From Patiria pectinifera (Eukaryota > Echinodermata > Asteroidea > Valvatida > Asterinidae), in the NCBI GenBank assembly GCA_029964075.1, contig CM057149.1, positions 17,188,197-17,252,196 on the forward strand: a DNA stretch of 64,000 bases, given 5' to 3'. Every line of letters starts with the position of its first letter. The first letter of the stretch is position 1. Shown piece by piece: positions 22,523-35,079 of the stretch. The notes under the pieces were generated by a model. It saw nothing but the letters and a program-made list of their open reading frames with translations. It ran no database searches and was not told the origin of the DNA. The position numbers and the translations under genes were made by a program.

Positions 22523-25500
22523 ACTCGAAAATAGGGTACGCTTTAGGAGACTCAATTTCTGAAGTAGGGCACTCAACGATTTTAAACAATACCAACGCTG
22601 CGGCTGCTCCTTTTAGTCCAATACATTCTGAGAAGGTAGGAGATTTAAGGGGGGGGGGTATGGGCCTCAAGTGGAAGAGGGCCATTGTTCAGATGCACCT
22701 CAGCGGAAGCCCTTGGTATATATAATTGCTATTGTTTGATTGGCTTTCGCTACATTAGCAAACTATTTAGAATAATACTTTTTATATGTTATTGCAAGGA
22801 CGAAAAATCAGTCCAAAGCCGTTAAACATCCATTTCGAGTGTGAAACCGAAAAAAAGATGTAATATTCATGCTTTTTACCTATATAGCGACATGAAATTT
22901 ATTCACTTTTAAATGGGACACCGATCGAAGTAGTCCACCTATATAGCGACGTGAAAGTTATTCACTTTTAAATGGGACATCGATCGAAATTAGTTATTGA
23001 ATTGTTTTCTTCATAAAGTTTGAATTATTTGCGGCTCGACAATGATTCGGCTTTTCGAGGGCGGGTTCATTACGCGCAAAACAGAAACTTCCTTTTGCGA
23101 GGGCTGCAGACTCCTCAAATCGGAAACAAAGCTGTTTTTCCTGAACACAGTAACATACAAATTCAAATGTCGTTACGGGAAAAATTAAGCTAGAGCACAG
23201 GCATACGTCTGTAACTTTTTTAATGAATGGGTCAAGTTCTACCTTAGGAATACAATTATTTAATTAAGAGGACTTTACCAGTGCAGTCAAATAATTACAA
23301 GGCTTTGCAATTATCATGCATGGATATAGCCGACGCCAAGTGAAGATCCCAGGGACCCAAAGCGTCTTGGATGATGTACCAGCAGGTTTCTCCCCTGAAA
23401 TGATCAGGGAACTAATTACTGCATTGGAATTTTTGTCCTTGCATTTTATAATGCGGGATAGCGAGGAAAAGAGGATATTTTCACTTGTGTAGGGCCGGGG
23501 GGGTGGAGAACAAGATAGTCCAAGTCATTTTATGCTGTTTATTTTTCGGAATTTTTGACAAAACTGCAAGAAAGGGGCCTTAAAATGTCAGATCCGTGCT
23601 CTATGATACGTCTCCGTTTACAGTTGAACAGCGCCCCAAGTGTTAAATAATCATGCCGATGGGAATGGGAAGGGTTTCGGGGTGATTCGAAGGAACGAAA
23701 AATGGTGTAAATGAAACACAATGAAGTAGATATTATGTGTTTCTGTGTTATTTTCCCATGTCACCATCCAAGGTGGGTTTCATGAACAGTTTCTCTTTCA
23801 TTATGCACTTGCCTGCATATCACAGATAACTTGAACATTACAATAGTTCGTAGTACGCCCTTGTCGATAATGACACACAGTTCACATGACAGATAATATG
23901 CCAATGCCAGATACGTCACAAAACGGGACTTATACAAAACGGTAGGGGGAGGGGGTGGTCTCAGCTGAGTATTTAGTGTAAAATACTTTGTTTTAATATT
24001 AACTGTAAAGTCGAAACGATTAGTTTTGAGATACTGGTTTCATGGTAAATATTTCCAAAATTACCTTTTACTGATAAGAATAATTATAGGAAATGACTTT
24101 TAATCAACTCTTGTGACATAGAAGACGTGTCTTTTCATTACACAATGTCTAGATTAAATTGTAATTTTAATCGAAATCTCGCCCGCAACTCAAACTGACA
24201 TGTGATTCGTGTTGTTGCTAAATCGGCTGGAACTGGCTTCGGGCCATAGCTGAGAAAAGTGGGGAAAACAGACATGGCAGGCGAGGGGTTAAAAGAGAAA
24301 GTAGAAGTTGGCATGAACTTTTAAAAATGTTCTTTCGATATCAGGTTCTATTCAAATTACAAACCACACCCACACACACCCACCCACCCACCCCGACACA
24401 CCCACACACACACACACACAAAATACAACGCTTGGGTGTTTAAATTTGTCTTGAAATGCGCAAACAGTTGACAGCTTTGCAACAGAAATACAATGGTGGT
24501 GACTATGATGAGATCCAATTTGTGGGACCTCACTTTCTGGAGGAGGGCACTCAACTGTTTTTACAATAGTAACGCTCCTTTCAGCCCCCCTCCCCACCTA
24601 AATTCTAAGAAGGTTGGGGATTCACGGGGGAGGGGCATAGGCCATGAGTGGGGGTAAGCCTTAGATACGCCACTAGAAAACTCTAGATATACAAAATTGT
24701 CGTTTGAATGCCTTGTTGCTGGGTAGGCATATCTACAAAACAAAATACTTAAACTCACTTTTTTTTAGTTTTAATATGTTATTGCGAAGATGAAGTAGCC
24801 CAAAGCAGTTACAGGTGTATTTCGAGTGTGACCCCGTTAAAGATGTAACTTTCAATTGCTGTATTCCTTGCGACATCATAAGTAATTTTATTCAATTTTG
24901 AATGAGACATCGAACGAAGAAGTCCACCGAGCTTTAGTTATAGAATTATTTCTTTAAAAAATTTGAATTATTTCCTGCTCGATAATGATTCGGCTTTTGG
25001 AGGGCGTTTTCATTTAAACGCAAAACAGAAACGTCCTTTTGCGAGGGCTGCAGACTCCTCAAATCGGAAACAAAGCTGTTTTTCCTGAACACAGTAACAT
25101 ACAAATTCAAATGTCGTTACGGGAAAAATTAAGAGCACAGGCATACGTCTGTAACTTTTTTAATGAATGGGTCAAGTTCTACCTTAGGAAATACAATTAT
25201 TTAATTAAGAGGACTTTACCAGTGCAGTCAAATAATTACAAGGCTTTGCAATTATCATGCATGGATATAGCCGACGCCAAGTGAAGATCCCAGGGATCCA
25301 AAGCGTCTTGGATGATGTACCAGCAGTTTTCTCCCCTGAAATGATAAGGGAACTAATTACTGCATTGGAATTTTTGTCCTTGCATTTTATAATGCGGGAT
25401 AGCGAGGAAAAGAGGATATTTTCACTTGTGTAGGGCCGGGGGATGGAGAACAAGATAGTCCAAGTCATTTTATGCTGTTTATTTTTCGGAATTTTTGACA

Positions 25501-26285
25501 AAACTGCAAGAAAAGGGCCTTAAAATGTCAGATCCGTGCTCTATGATACGTCTCCGTTTACAGTTGAACAGCGCCCCAAGTGTTAAATAATCATGCCGAT
25601 GGGAATGGGAAGGGTTTCGGGGTGATTCGAAGGAACGAAAAATGGTGTAAATGAAACGCAATGAAGTAGATATTATGTGTTTCTGTGTTATTTTCCCATG
25701 TCACCATCCAAGGTGGGTTTCATGAACAGTTTCTCTTTCATTATGCACTTGCCTGCATATCACAGATAACTTGAACATTACAATAGTTCGTAGTACGCCC
25801 TTGTCGATAATGACACGCAGTTCACATTACAGATAATATGCCAATGCCAGATACGTCACAAAACGGGACTTATACAAAAAGGTAGGGGGAGGGGGTGGTC
25901 TCAGCTGAGTATTTAGTGTAAAATACTTTGTTTTAATATTAACTGTAAAGTCGAAACGATTAGTTTTGAGATACTGGTTTCATGGTAAATATTTCCAAAA
26001 TTACCTTTTACTGATAAGAATAATTATAGGGAATGACTTTTAATCAACTCTTGTGACATAGAAGACGTGTCTTTTCATTACACAATGTCTAGATTAAATT
26101 GTAATTTTGTCCTTTGCCTCTGATAGTCCAACACAGAAAACCTTTCAGGGTGTATGCATGTCATCAAAGGTCTCAAATTATTATAGGGACCGGTCCTTAC
26201 CAAAATATCCACAGATTCTGTTGGAGTTGCAATCATTTCCAAGAAATAGGAAAATGAGGTAATGTATCTAAAGAGTATTTGAAAT
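22523..26285 (+). repeat. Duplication block I (two related halves)
   Basis: Block I corresponds to block II at 27748-31555. Within it, 22787-24180 and 24772-26105 are related halves beginning near ATATGTTATTGC and ending near CACAATGTCTAGATTAAATT. The first parts of the halves are clearly diverged, while about 23090-24180 and 25040-26100 are nearly identical, suggesting later homogenisation. A CACACC/CACACA microsatellite lies at 24360-24425. Open frames are conserved only because the DNA is. Confidence 0.85.
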
Positions 26286-26768
26286 GTGGTGGTCACTACT
26301 TGCGTAGTTCCTGGACTGTCGATGTGTGTACAGCAACGGGGGTAGGGATCTGGATCCCTGGTCAGGCGACGGCAGGGAGGCAGGCTGATGGGACACCCAC
26401 AAAAAACCGTGTTTCAGCAACTCAATTTATTCTGTCATGGTCATGTGTCTCCCAACAAGACTCCACTCAAAAAGACTCCAATAAGACACTTCTTAAAAAC
26501 AGAAACCTCTAGAAAAGACACCCTAAATAAATAAATAAAAGATTCACAAATACATGTACATGTATAATGCACATGTGCATACAATACATGTGATTACAAT
26601 GCGAGTACAGTACATGTGCACCATGTCTACTTCAATGCATGTATGGGTGTGCATAGCACTACACACACTAAACGAAAAACAACGAACACACACATTATGC
26701 AAAGTTTAATGTATCGTCAGACCCCCTAAAGCTACGCGCTCCTATTTCTGCGCATTCGCCTTTAACCA
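26286..26768. other. Spacer between the duplication blocks
   Basis: Contains ACATGTACATGT and CATGTGCATAC rich sequence (26550-26660). No gene or repeat partner seen. Confidence 0.45.
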
Positions 26769-27154
26769 TAAAGGGGCCGGGTGGGCGGAATCCGCCCCCC
26801 TCGACTTTTTCCGCGATAGCCTTTACAATATTTTTTTTCGCAACCCGAGCTGTTGTGACTTTTTAGCCTCAAGCCTTGCGCATCTTTTGACACCAAAAAC
26901 ATACAAATCAGACCAGGGGTTGTCGCGCAGCGAAAAATTTCCGGCGCTATGCGCCGTGAAAACTGAATTGTCCCATATACGTCGTGTACACAGACCAGAA
27001 TTACCATTCGTACATATGAAAAATTAATCAGCCATATTTCCAAAATCATTTGACCTATTTTGACCTAATTTTCGTCACTCGATGGCCGAGATCTTACGGG
27101 GGGGGGGGGCGGCACCCCCGGCTGAGAGATGGTCAAAATAACCCGGCCCCTTTA
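26769..27154. mobile_element. MITE with TAAAGGGGCCGGGT inverted ends
   Basis: Perfect 14-base inverted ends TAAAGGGGCCGGGT and ACCCGGCCCCTTTA enclose 386 bases. The outermost TA could be a TA target duplication, as in Tc1/mariner-type MITEs. The interior holds short G+C-rich palindromes (GGGCGGAATCCGCCC, CCGGCGCTATGCGCCG). No coding capacity. Confidence 0.7.
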
Positions 27155-27747
27155 GGTTATATTTTGCAAGGCGTGCATCCTAAAAAATGGCATACTTTCA
27201 CTGGGATCGTATCCTCTGATGCAAAAACTTTTAACCAGCAGCCGAAAATAAATGTGGAAATTGAAGGCTTTACCTGGAATTCAGGCAAAAAATGAAGTCC
27301 AAGTTATTTTTCAATAAAAATGTTTATATTGAGTTACATGGCCCGGACAGCACATATGTTTTAATGAAGCTTCCCCTGCGCGGAATTAGGCAGGATTGAT
27401 TTCTACAACGCCGAAACTGCACGCTTTGGAATTCCCCTGCTTGCTGCCCCAAATAAAGAGATGTTGCTTTGTTAATTGGTACGGTAGATGATCGTAAGCC
27501 AACAATATAAGTTTTGTTGAGGAAAAGAGTGTTTGCTTTGCTATTTTTAAGCTACTGGGTTGCAAAGCCCTATCTGTGCAGAAATAGGAGGATTGAGGAT
27601 ACATTTCGACGAGGTAAAACGAGTCGAAAATAACATAAAACAAATGACTTTTAATCAGGCGCGGATCCAGGGGGGGGGGGATTTGGGGGTCAACCACCTC
27701 CCCCCATCTGTGTCCAAAAAAAAATTATCATACAAATTCTTAAAAAA
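27155..27747. other. Spacer and a GGCGCGGATCCAGGGG terminus
   Basis: At 27658-27680 there is another GCGCGGATCCAGG end with a G run, abutting block II. Otherwise nothing is recognised. Confidence 0.45.
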
Positions 27748-30700
27748 ACTCGAAAACAGGGTACGCTTTAGGAGACTCAATTTCTGAAGTAGGGCACTCA
27801 ACGATTTTAAACAATACCAACGCTGCGGCTGCTCCTTTTAGTCCAATACATTCTGAGAAGGTAGGAGATTTAAGGGGGGGGGGGTATGGGCCTCAAGTGG
27901 AAGAGGGCCATTTTTCAGATGCACCTCAGCGGAAGCCCTTGGTATATATAATTGCTATTGTTTGATTGGCTTTCGCTACATTAGCAAACTATTTAGAATA
28001 ATACTTTTTATATGTTATTGCAAGGACGAAAAATCAGTCCAAAGCCGTTAAACATCCATTTCGAGTGTGAAACCGAAAAAAAGATGTAATATTCATGCTT
28101 TTTACCTATATAGCGACATGAAATTTATTCACTTTTAAATGGGACACCGATCGAAGTAGTCCACCTATATAGCGACGTGAAAGTTATTCACTTTTAAATG
28201 GGACATCGATCGAAATTAGTTATTGAATTGTTTTCTTCATAAAGTTTGAATTATTTGCGGCTCGACAATGATTCGGCTTTTCGAGGGCGGGTTCATTACG
28301 CGCAAAACAGAAACTTCCTTTTGCGAGGGCTGCAGACTCCTCAAATCGGAAACAAAGCTGTTTTTCCTGAACACAGTAACATACAAATTCAAATGTCGTT
28401 ACGGGAAAAATTAAGAGCACAGGCATACGTCTGTAACTTTTTTAATGAATGGGTCAAGTTCTACCTTAGGAATACAATTATTTAATTAAGAGGACTTTAC
28501 CAGTGCAGTCAAATAATTACAAGGCTTTGCAATTATCATGCATGGATATAGCCGACGCCAAGTGAAGATCCCAGGGATCCAAAGCGTCTTGGATGATGTA
28601 CCAGCAGTTTTCTCCCCTGAAATGATAAGGGAACTAATTATGCGGGATAGCGAGGAAAAGAGGATATTTTCACTTGTGTAGGGCCGGGGGGGGGGTGGAG
28701 AACAAGATAGTCCAAGTCATTTTATGCTGTTTATTTTTCGGAATTTTTGACAAAACTGCAAGAAAGGGGCCTTAAAATGTCAGATCCGTGCTCTATGATA
28801 CGTCTCCGTTTACAGTTGAACAGCGCCCCAAGTGTTAAATAATCATGCCGATGGGAATGGGAAGGGTTTCGGGGTGATTCGAAGGAACGGAAAATGGTGT
28901 AAATGAAACACAATGAAGTAGATATTATGTGTTTCTGTGTTATTTTCCCATGTCACCATCCAAGGTGGGTTTCATGAACAGTTTCTCTTTCATTATACAC
29001 TTGCCTGCATATCACAGATAACTTGAACATTACAATAGTTCGTAGTACGCCCTTGTCGATAATGACACGCAGTTCACATGACAGATAATATGCCAATGCC
29101 AGATACGTCACAAAACGGGACTTATACAAAGCGGTAGGGGGAGGGGGTGGTCTCAGCTGAGTATTTAGTGTAAAATACTTTGTTTTAATATTAACTGTAA
29201 AGTCGAAACGATTAGTTTTGAGATACTGGTTTCATGGTAAATATTTCCAAAATTACCTTTTACTGATAAGAATAATTATAGGAAATGACTTTTAATCAAC
29301 TTTTGTGACATAGAAGACGTGTCTTTTCATTACACAATGTCTAGATTAAATTGTAATTTTAATCGAAATCTCGCCCGCAACTCAAACTGACATGTGATTC
29401 GTGTTGTTGCTAAATCGGCTGGAACTGGCTTCGGGCCATAGCTGAGAAAAGTGGGGAAAACAGACATGGCAGGCGAGGGGTTAAAAGAGAAAGTAGAAGT
29501 TGGCATGAACTTTTAAAAATGTTCTTTCGATATCAGGTTCTTTTCAAATTACAAACCACACCCACACACACCCACCCACCCACCCATTCCATTCCGACAC
29601 ACCCACACACACACACACACAAAATACAACGCTTGGGTGTTTAAATTTGTCTTGAAATGCGCAAACAGTTGACAGCTTTGCAACAGAAATACAATGGTGG
29701 TGACTATGATAAGATCCAATTTGTGGGACCTCACTTTCTGGAGGAGGGCACTCAACTGTTTTTACAATAGTAACGCTCCTTTCAGCCCCCCCCCCCCTAA
29801 ATTCTAAGAAGGTTGGGGATTCACGGGGGAGGGGCATAGGCCATGAGTGGGGGTAGGCCTTAGATACGCCACTAGAAAACTCTAGATATACAAAATTGTC
29901 GTTTGAATGCCTTGTTGCTGGGTAGGCATATCTACAAAACAAAATACTTAAACTCACTTTTATTTAGTTTTAATATGTTATTGCGAAGATGAAGTAGCCC
30001 AAAGCAGTTACAGGTGTATTTCGAGTGTGACCCCGTTAAAGATGTAACTTTCAATTGCTGTATTCCTTGCGACATCATAAGTAATTTTATTCAATTTTGA
30101 ATGAGACATCGAACGAAGAAGTCCACCGAGGTTTAGTTATAGAATTATTTCTTTAAAAAATTTGAATTATTTCCTGCTCGATAATGATTCGGCTTTTGGA
30201 GGGCGTTTTTATTTAAACGCAAAACAGAAACGTCCTTTTGCGAGGGCTGCAGACTCCTCAAATCGGGGGGAAAAATCCCTGATATCAGTAACATACAAAT
30301 TCCAAGTTTGTTAGACCATGAGCATACTTCTTTAACTCGAATATTATTTTGTACGTTCATATATTCTCTCGCGCCCTATTCATTTTGTTTCAATCACCTT
30401 TTTTAATGAATGGTTCAAATTCTACCTCAGGAAATACAAAGAGGACTTTACCCATGCAGTCAAATAATTACAAGGCTTTGTAGATTTTCATGCATGGATA
30501 TAGCCGACGCCAAGTGAAGATCCCAGGGATCCAAAGCGTCTTGGATGATGTACCAGCAGGTTTCTACCCTGAAATGATAAGGGAACTAATTACTGCATTG
30601 GCTTCTCTTTGAACCTCGGTATTACGTATTTTTTGTCCTTGCATTCTATAATGCGGGATAGCGATGAAAAGAGAATATTGTCACTTGTGTAAGGCCGGTG

Positions 30701-31555
30701 GGGGGTGGAGAACAAGATAGTCCATGTCATTTTATACTGTTTAGTTTTCTGAATTTTTGACAAAACTGCAAGAAAGGGGCATTAAAATGTCAGATCCGTG
30801 CTCTATGATACGTCTCCGTTTACAGTTGAACAGCGCCCCAAGTGTCAAATAATCATAGCTGCCTCTGGACAAAATTCCGGCGACCCTCATGCCGATGGGA
30901 GTGGGAAGGGTTCGGGGTGATTCGAAGAAACGGGAAATGGTGTAAATGAAACACAATGAAGTAGATATTGTGTGTTCTGTGTTATTTTCCCACGTCACCA
31001 TCCAAGGTGGGTTTCATGAACAGTTTCTCTTTAATTACACATGCCTGCATATCACAGAAAACGTGAACATTCCAATAGTTCGTAGTACGCCCTTGTCGAT
31101 AGTAACACACAGTTCACATGACAGATAACAAAACGGTGGAGGGGGGGGGGGTCTCAACTGAATATTTTGTGTAAAATACTTTGTTTTAATATTAACTGTC
31201 AAGTCGAAACGATTAATTTTGAGTTACTGGTTTCATGGTAAATATTTTTAAAATTACCTTTTACTGATAAGAATAATTATAGGATATGACATTTAATCGA
31301 CTCTTGTGATAGAGAAGACGTGTCTTTTCATTACACAATATCAAGATTAAGTTGTAATTTTGTCCTTTGCATCTGATAGCCCAACACAGGAACCGGGTGT
31401 ATGCATGTCATCAAAGGTCTCAAATTTAGAGGCCGGCCGGCCGGTCCAAACTAAAAATATCCACAGGTTCTGCTGGAGTTGCAGTTGTTTCCAAAAATAA
31501 ATATGAAAATGAGGTAACGTATCTGTTTGCTCTTAACAAGAGTATTTGAAAGTCT
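27748..31555 (+). repeat. Duplication block II
   Basis: The block matches block I from CTCGAAAA(T/C)AGGGTACGC to AAAGAGTATTTGAA-like sequence. Its first half (to about 29360) is almost identical to the first half of block I over nearly 1.4 kb. Its second half (29975-31355) is the most diverged of the four copies, with a changed stretch at 30266-30450 and an extra 30 to 40 bases near 30855. Confidence 0.85.
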
Positions 31556-31689
31556 TAACTTTAAGGAATGCTGATGATCGCTTCATTGTTTTTTCGAATA
31601 GTTTATTGTTTTCTTGTCATTTTTTGGAGGAAAAGTTATGTTTTTTTGATGAGTCATCAACCAAGAAACCACGATCAATAGGCTAATCC

Positions 31690-32026
31690 ATTAAGCCCCG
31701 CCCACTGAACACGTGGGCAACAACACGTGACCCCATCCAATGCCACACTGCATGTTCCAACTTGTGCGTCAAACGCACGCGCACACATCATGGTGGACTT
31801 TAGTGCACGCATGTCAATATTTAATCGCAGCTGTAATTGGTCAAGAAATCGTGTCAATGGATCGGTGTTTCAATGGAGTTCACATCTTATAATTTTCAGC
31901 CAATCACGAACGTCTGCTGATTCTCCTCATACGCTATCGGTCCTTCGATACCACTATCGTAAGCTCTGCACCATCCATTTACATCTCCAAAAAGTATAAA
32001 AGGCCTGTTTCGTTCTTCGAATAGTC
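31690..32026 (+). promoter_or_regulatory. Promoter of the repeat-peptide gene (gene 2)
   Basis: A GC box (CCCCGCCC, 31696-31703), two CACGTG E-boxes (31710-31715 and 31724-31729), an inverted CCAAT box (ATTGG, 31836-31840), a CCAAT box (31900-31904) and TATAAAA (31995-32001) precede an initiator TCATTC (32025-32030). The A at 32027 is 32 bases from the start of the TATA box, the standard spacing. Duplication block II ends just upstream, so the promoter region is unique sequence. Confidence 0.75.
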
Positions 32027-32093
32027 ATTCCGCCGATTGTCGTCAACTAGCAAGCTTATCTCTACTTCAGGAGCACAACAGCATCAACTTCAG
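32027..32093 (+). other. Non-coding exon 1 of gene 2
   Basis: The exon runs from the inferred start site to CAACTTCAG|GTAAGTAG, a near-consensus donor at 32094. It has no ATG. The same arrangement is seen in gene 1. Confidence 0.7.
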
Positions 32094-33486
32094 GTAAGTA
32101 GCTTACTTTGTGAGAATTTTCAATCCATCCTCCCTAATTTTCACGGCTATTACGAAGCGACAGTTTACATTGCGTTAGCCTATGTGCAGATGCCAAACGC
32201 TCGTCTTACAGACCTGTCACATACAATACGTGGCTCCATAAGAATTACCAGTAGGTTCCTGGTTCGTTCAACTGGTTCCCATTGATACCATCAGAATTAC
32301 CAGTTATTACTGGTTTGTTCAGTTGTTTTGAACTGGTTCCTGTTGATTTCATCAGGATTACCAGTTATTACAGGTCTGTTCAGTTGGTTTCAACTGGTTC
32401 CTGTTAATGTTGAGTCCATCAGAATTACCAGTTATTGACTGGGTTGTTCAGTTGGTTGCAACTGGTTTCTGTTGATTCCACAGGATTACCATCTGCCATT
32501 ATTCGCGTTAAATCTGGGATGATATTCGAACGAACTCATCAGGCAATAGACCCTAGACATAAGTGACGTCACGATTTGCTAACGCGCGCTTTCCTATGAA
32601 AGCGAGTTGGGGACGAGCTCTATATATTAAAAACGTTATTTTAAGACGTTTATCATTCGAATTCACCGTTTCTAATATTCATATTCGTCCGCCACCATCG
32701 ATTTAGTGCACTTTCAACGTTTAATTTCGTCTTTTGTGTGACAGCATAAAATTCAGTTCAAGCAATTCATACAACAAGTACACGTTTTAGGACCGGAGTA
32801 TCGATTTCGTCTAGTCTACGCCAAACATTTTTAGTCAAGAAATTACATTGATTTATTATCAACGAATTCGATTTCTGAATGCTGCCATTCGGCAACAGCT
32901 TAGACCAATTTGATCTGTAATGATCTTTTTTCAAAGGGAAGTTGAAAGAAGTGTTATCTGGCAAGCGCTCATTGCGTGCGAAAATGGTTCTGACTGTATC
33001 AATAGAGGGCCCTGTTTCTTATGTTTTTTCTCATGCAGAATTTTCGGCGTTTTTATCCCAGATTTTCTCATTCCCTAACAAAGTATGGATCGGGGATCAA
33101 TGTTTTTTCGATATGGTACATCATAATCTACATGTCTGTGAAGTTTTATAAAATTCGGCGAACCAGATCGCGTATCTCGAAAACTAAAGCGTTTTCGGCC
33201 TCTCGTCCCACGGACTATCAGGCCAGTTGCCATTTTTTAAATCATTTGATTTGACGCCATAATTGCTGGAATCGTGTTTTCTGAATTTTTAAATCTAGAC
33301 ATCTGCAGATATGGAGAATTCAATTTATCTAGTTATTCACCAGCTAAATAGTCATTACAACTTTGGTATTATCATGATTAAGGCAACATCGCAGGAAAAC
33401 CCATTGATGCCCGATGCAGGTATGGAACGAGTACCGTTCTTGTTGTGTATATTTGTATTATTCTGGGTTACCGTATCTTTATGCAG
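32094..33486 (+). other. Intron 1 of gene 2, with a minisatellite
   Basis: 32235-32490 holds about four imperfect 60 to 70 base units around ATCAGAATTACCAGTTATTA and TTCAACTGGTTCCTGTTGAT. A palindromic CRE-like TGACGTCA occurs near 32563. The remainder has no recognised feature. Confidence 0.6.
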
Positions 33487-33561
33487 TCAAGATGAAGGCT
33501 TATATCTGCTTGGTCGTTCTGGTGTGCCTGGGCTCTGTCCTCGCGGCTGAAACTAACGAAG
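33487..33561 (+). CDS. Signal-peptide exon of gene 2
   Basis: The acceptor TATCTTTATGCAG is followed by TCAAG and the ATG at 33492. It encodes 23 residues plus one base, starting MKAYICLVVLVCLGSVLAAE, with cleavage expected after VLA. The donor is GAAG|GTAACATT, phase 1. Its 70 coding bases equal those of the gene 1 signal exon, and 15 or more residues agree in position. Confidence 0.8.
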
Positions 33562-35017
33562 GTAACATTTCCTTGTTTTTCACTTCTTTTTTAAGCTTCA
33601 GTCCGTCATTTCTTTTTGTGAGAGAGTGCCTCCCTCCGACCATAATCAAATCCCCGTGCTAATTTGTGTTTCACCCCGAACATTCCCATTGTTATTTTCG
33701 GTGGAGTCAAAGAAACATCAAATCGATCGCGACCGACGTTTATTTGATTGAATTGTTGATTTAAAAGGTTGGACTTATTTGCGGCCCCACAAAGTAAGTC
33801 GGTTCCATGGCGCTACATTAATTTAAAATGTAGCTGTATGGTCCCTTCTGATTGAAGATGGCCAAAATGAAAAATAGAAGTAGTTTTCCCGTTAATTGAA
33901 AGCAAAATATAAAACATGAATTTTAGAATTGAGCAGGTTCCCTGTCACATTCTTTTTCCGTACAGCCTAGAATGTTGGGGGCCCTGGAATTGGTTATGGT
34001 ATTGGTTTTGTTTTATTTCCATACACCACAATATACAGTTGTTTACAAAAATTGCACAGTGGGTGATCAATGGCAGATACCAGGCAAAAAGCAAATGCTT
34101 GGACGTGGTCTGGTTCCGAATTTAACACATTGGCATACATGGAAAACAACTATAATAACAAGGTACAAAAGAGAAAAAAATGCAAAAGGTCACTGACTGA
34201 AAGTACAGCTGAATTCCAGAATATAACAAGGATGCTATAAACTCATGACAGTCGTTATGGTAAACAACAGGATGTTTTTGTCACCAAGTTCCAATCATTA
34301 TTCAACAATGATGACCGTAATTGACTTCCCTTTAAACCAACGGAACACCTTTTTAATAGAATCATTGGTAACCAAAGCTGTGTCCCGTTTCCTTTTTGAA
34401 GAGCACGGGGCACGCATTTCTTTTTGAAGTTGTTCCCTTTTAACTGATGCAGCTTAGTTGAACGACATCTATTTAACATTACGATGCAATCCGCCAATCG
34501 GGCCAGTACAGTAGTAAAGTACTGACACATTTTAATGGTCAATCGACCATGTTCCAGTAAAGATCCTTGTCATTATATGTGTAAGATTTAGCGTTGTGAT
34601 TTTTTTTAATCTAAAATGACGCACTGACCAGCAATAAAATAATTGTTCCGTCTCTCTTTCCTTTCAGCCGACGAGGTTGCTGTGAAAAAATATGTAGGAG
34701 CGCGTAAGTTTCCGCAGTCTATTTATTCTTAATTTCGAGCTAATTAATTAGATTTAATGTTCACATTAAACACGCTGCCAATGAATTGATGCACAGTGTT
34801 ATGGTGTGGTAACACTAACATTTCGTATCCAACTGCTTTATGTTCAGCCTGTGGTTTTAATTTTCCACCGTGCGATCCCGGCTTGACCTGCATGCCATGG
34901 GGAGTGTGCGAGTTTGCTCGCAAGAGAATGGCAAATGTTGAAGGTAATTTTTACTTCTTCCGAAAAGTTGACTCGACAGTCGTTATAATGTTTTTATCCG
35001 GAAGGGGGGGGGGCTGT

Positions 35018-35079
<62 letters not shown>

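Noticed and set aside
23539-31001. A 60-residue minus-strand frame present in four copies (MCFIYTIFRSFESPRNPS...)
   Set aside because: It is kept only because the DNA blocks are recent duplicates; in the most diverged copy the frame is altered by an insertion, and there is no signal, domain or splice pattern.
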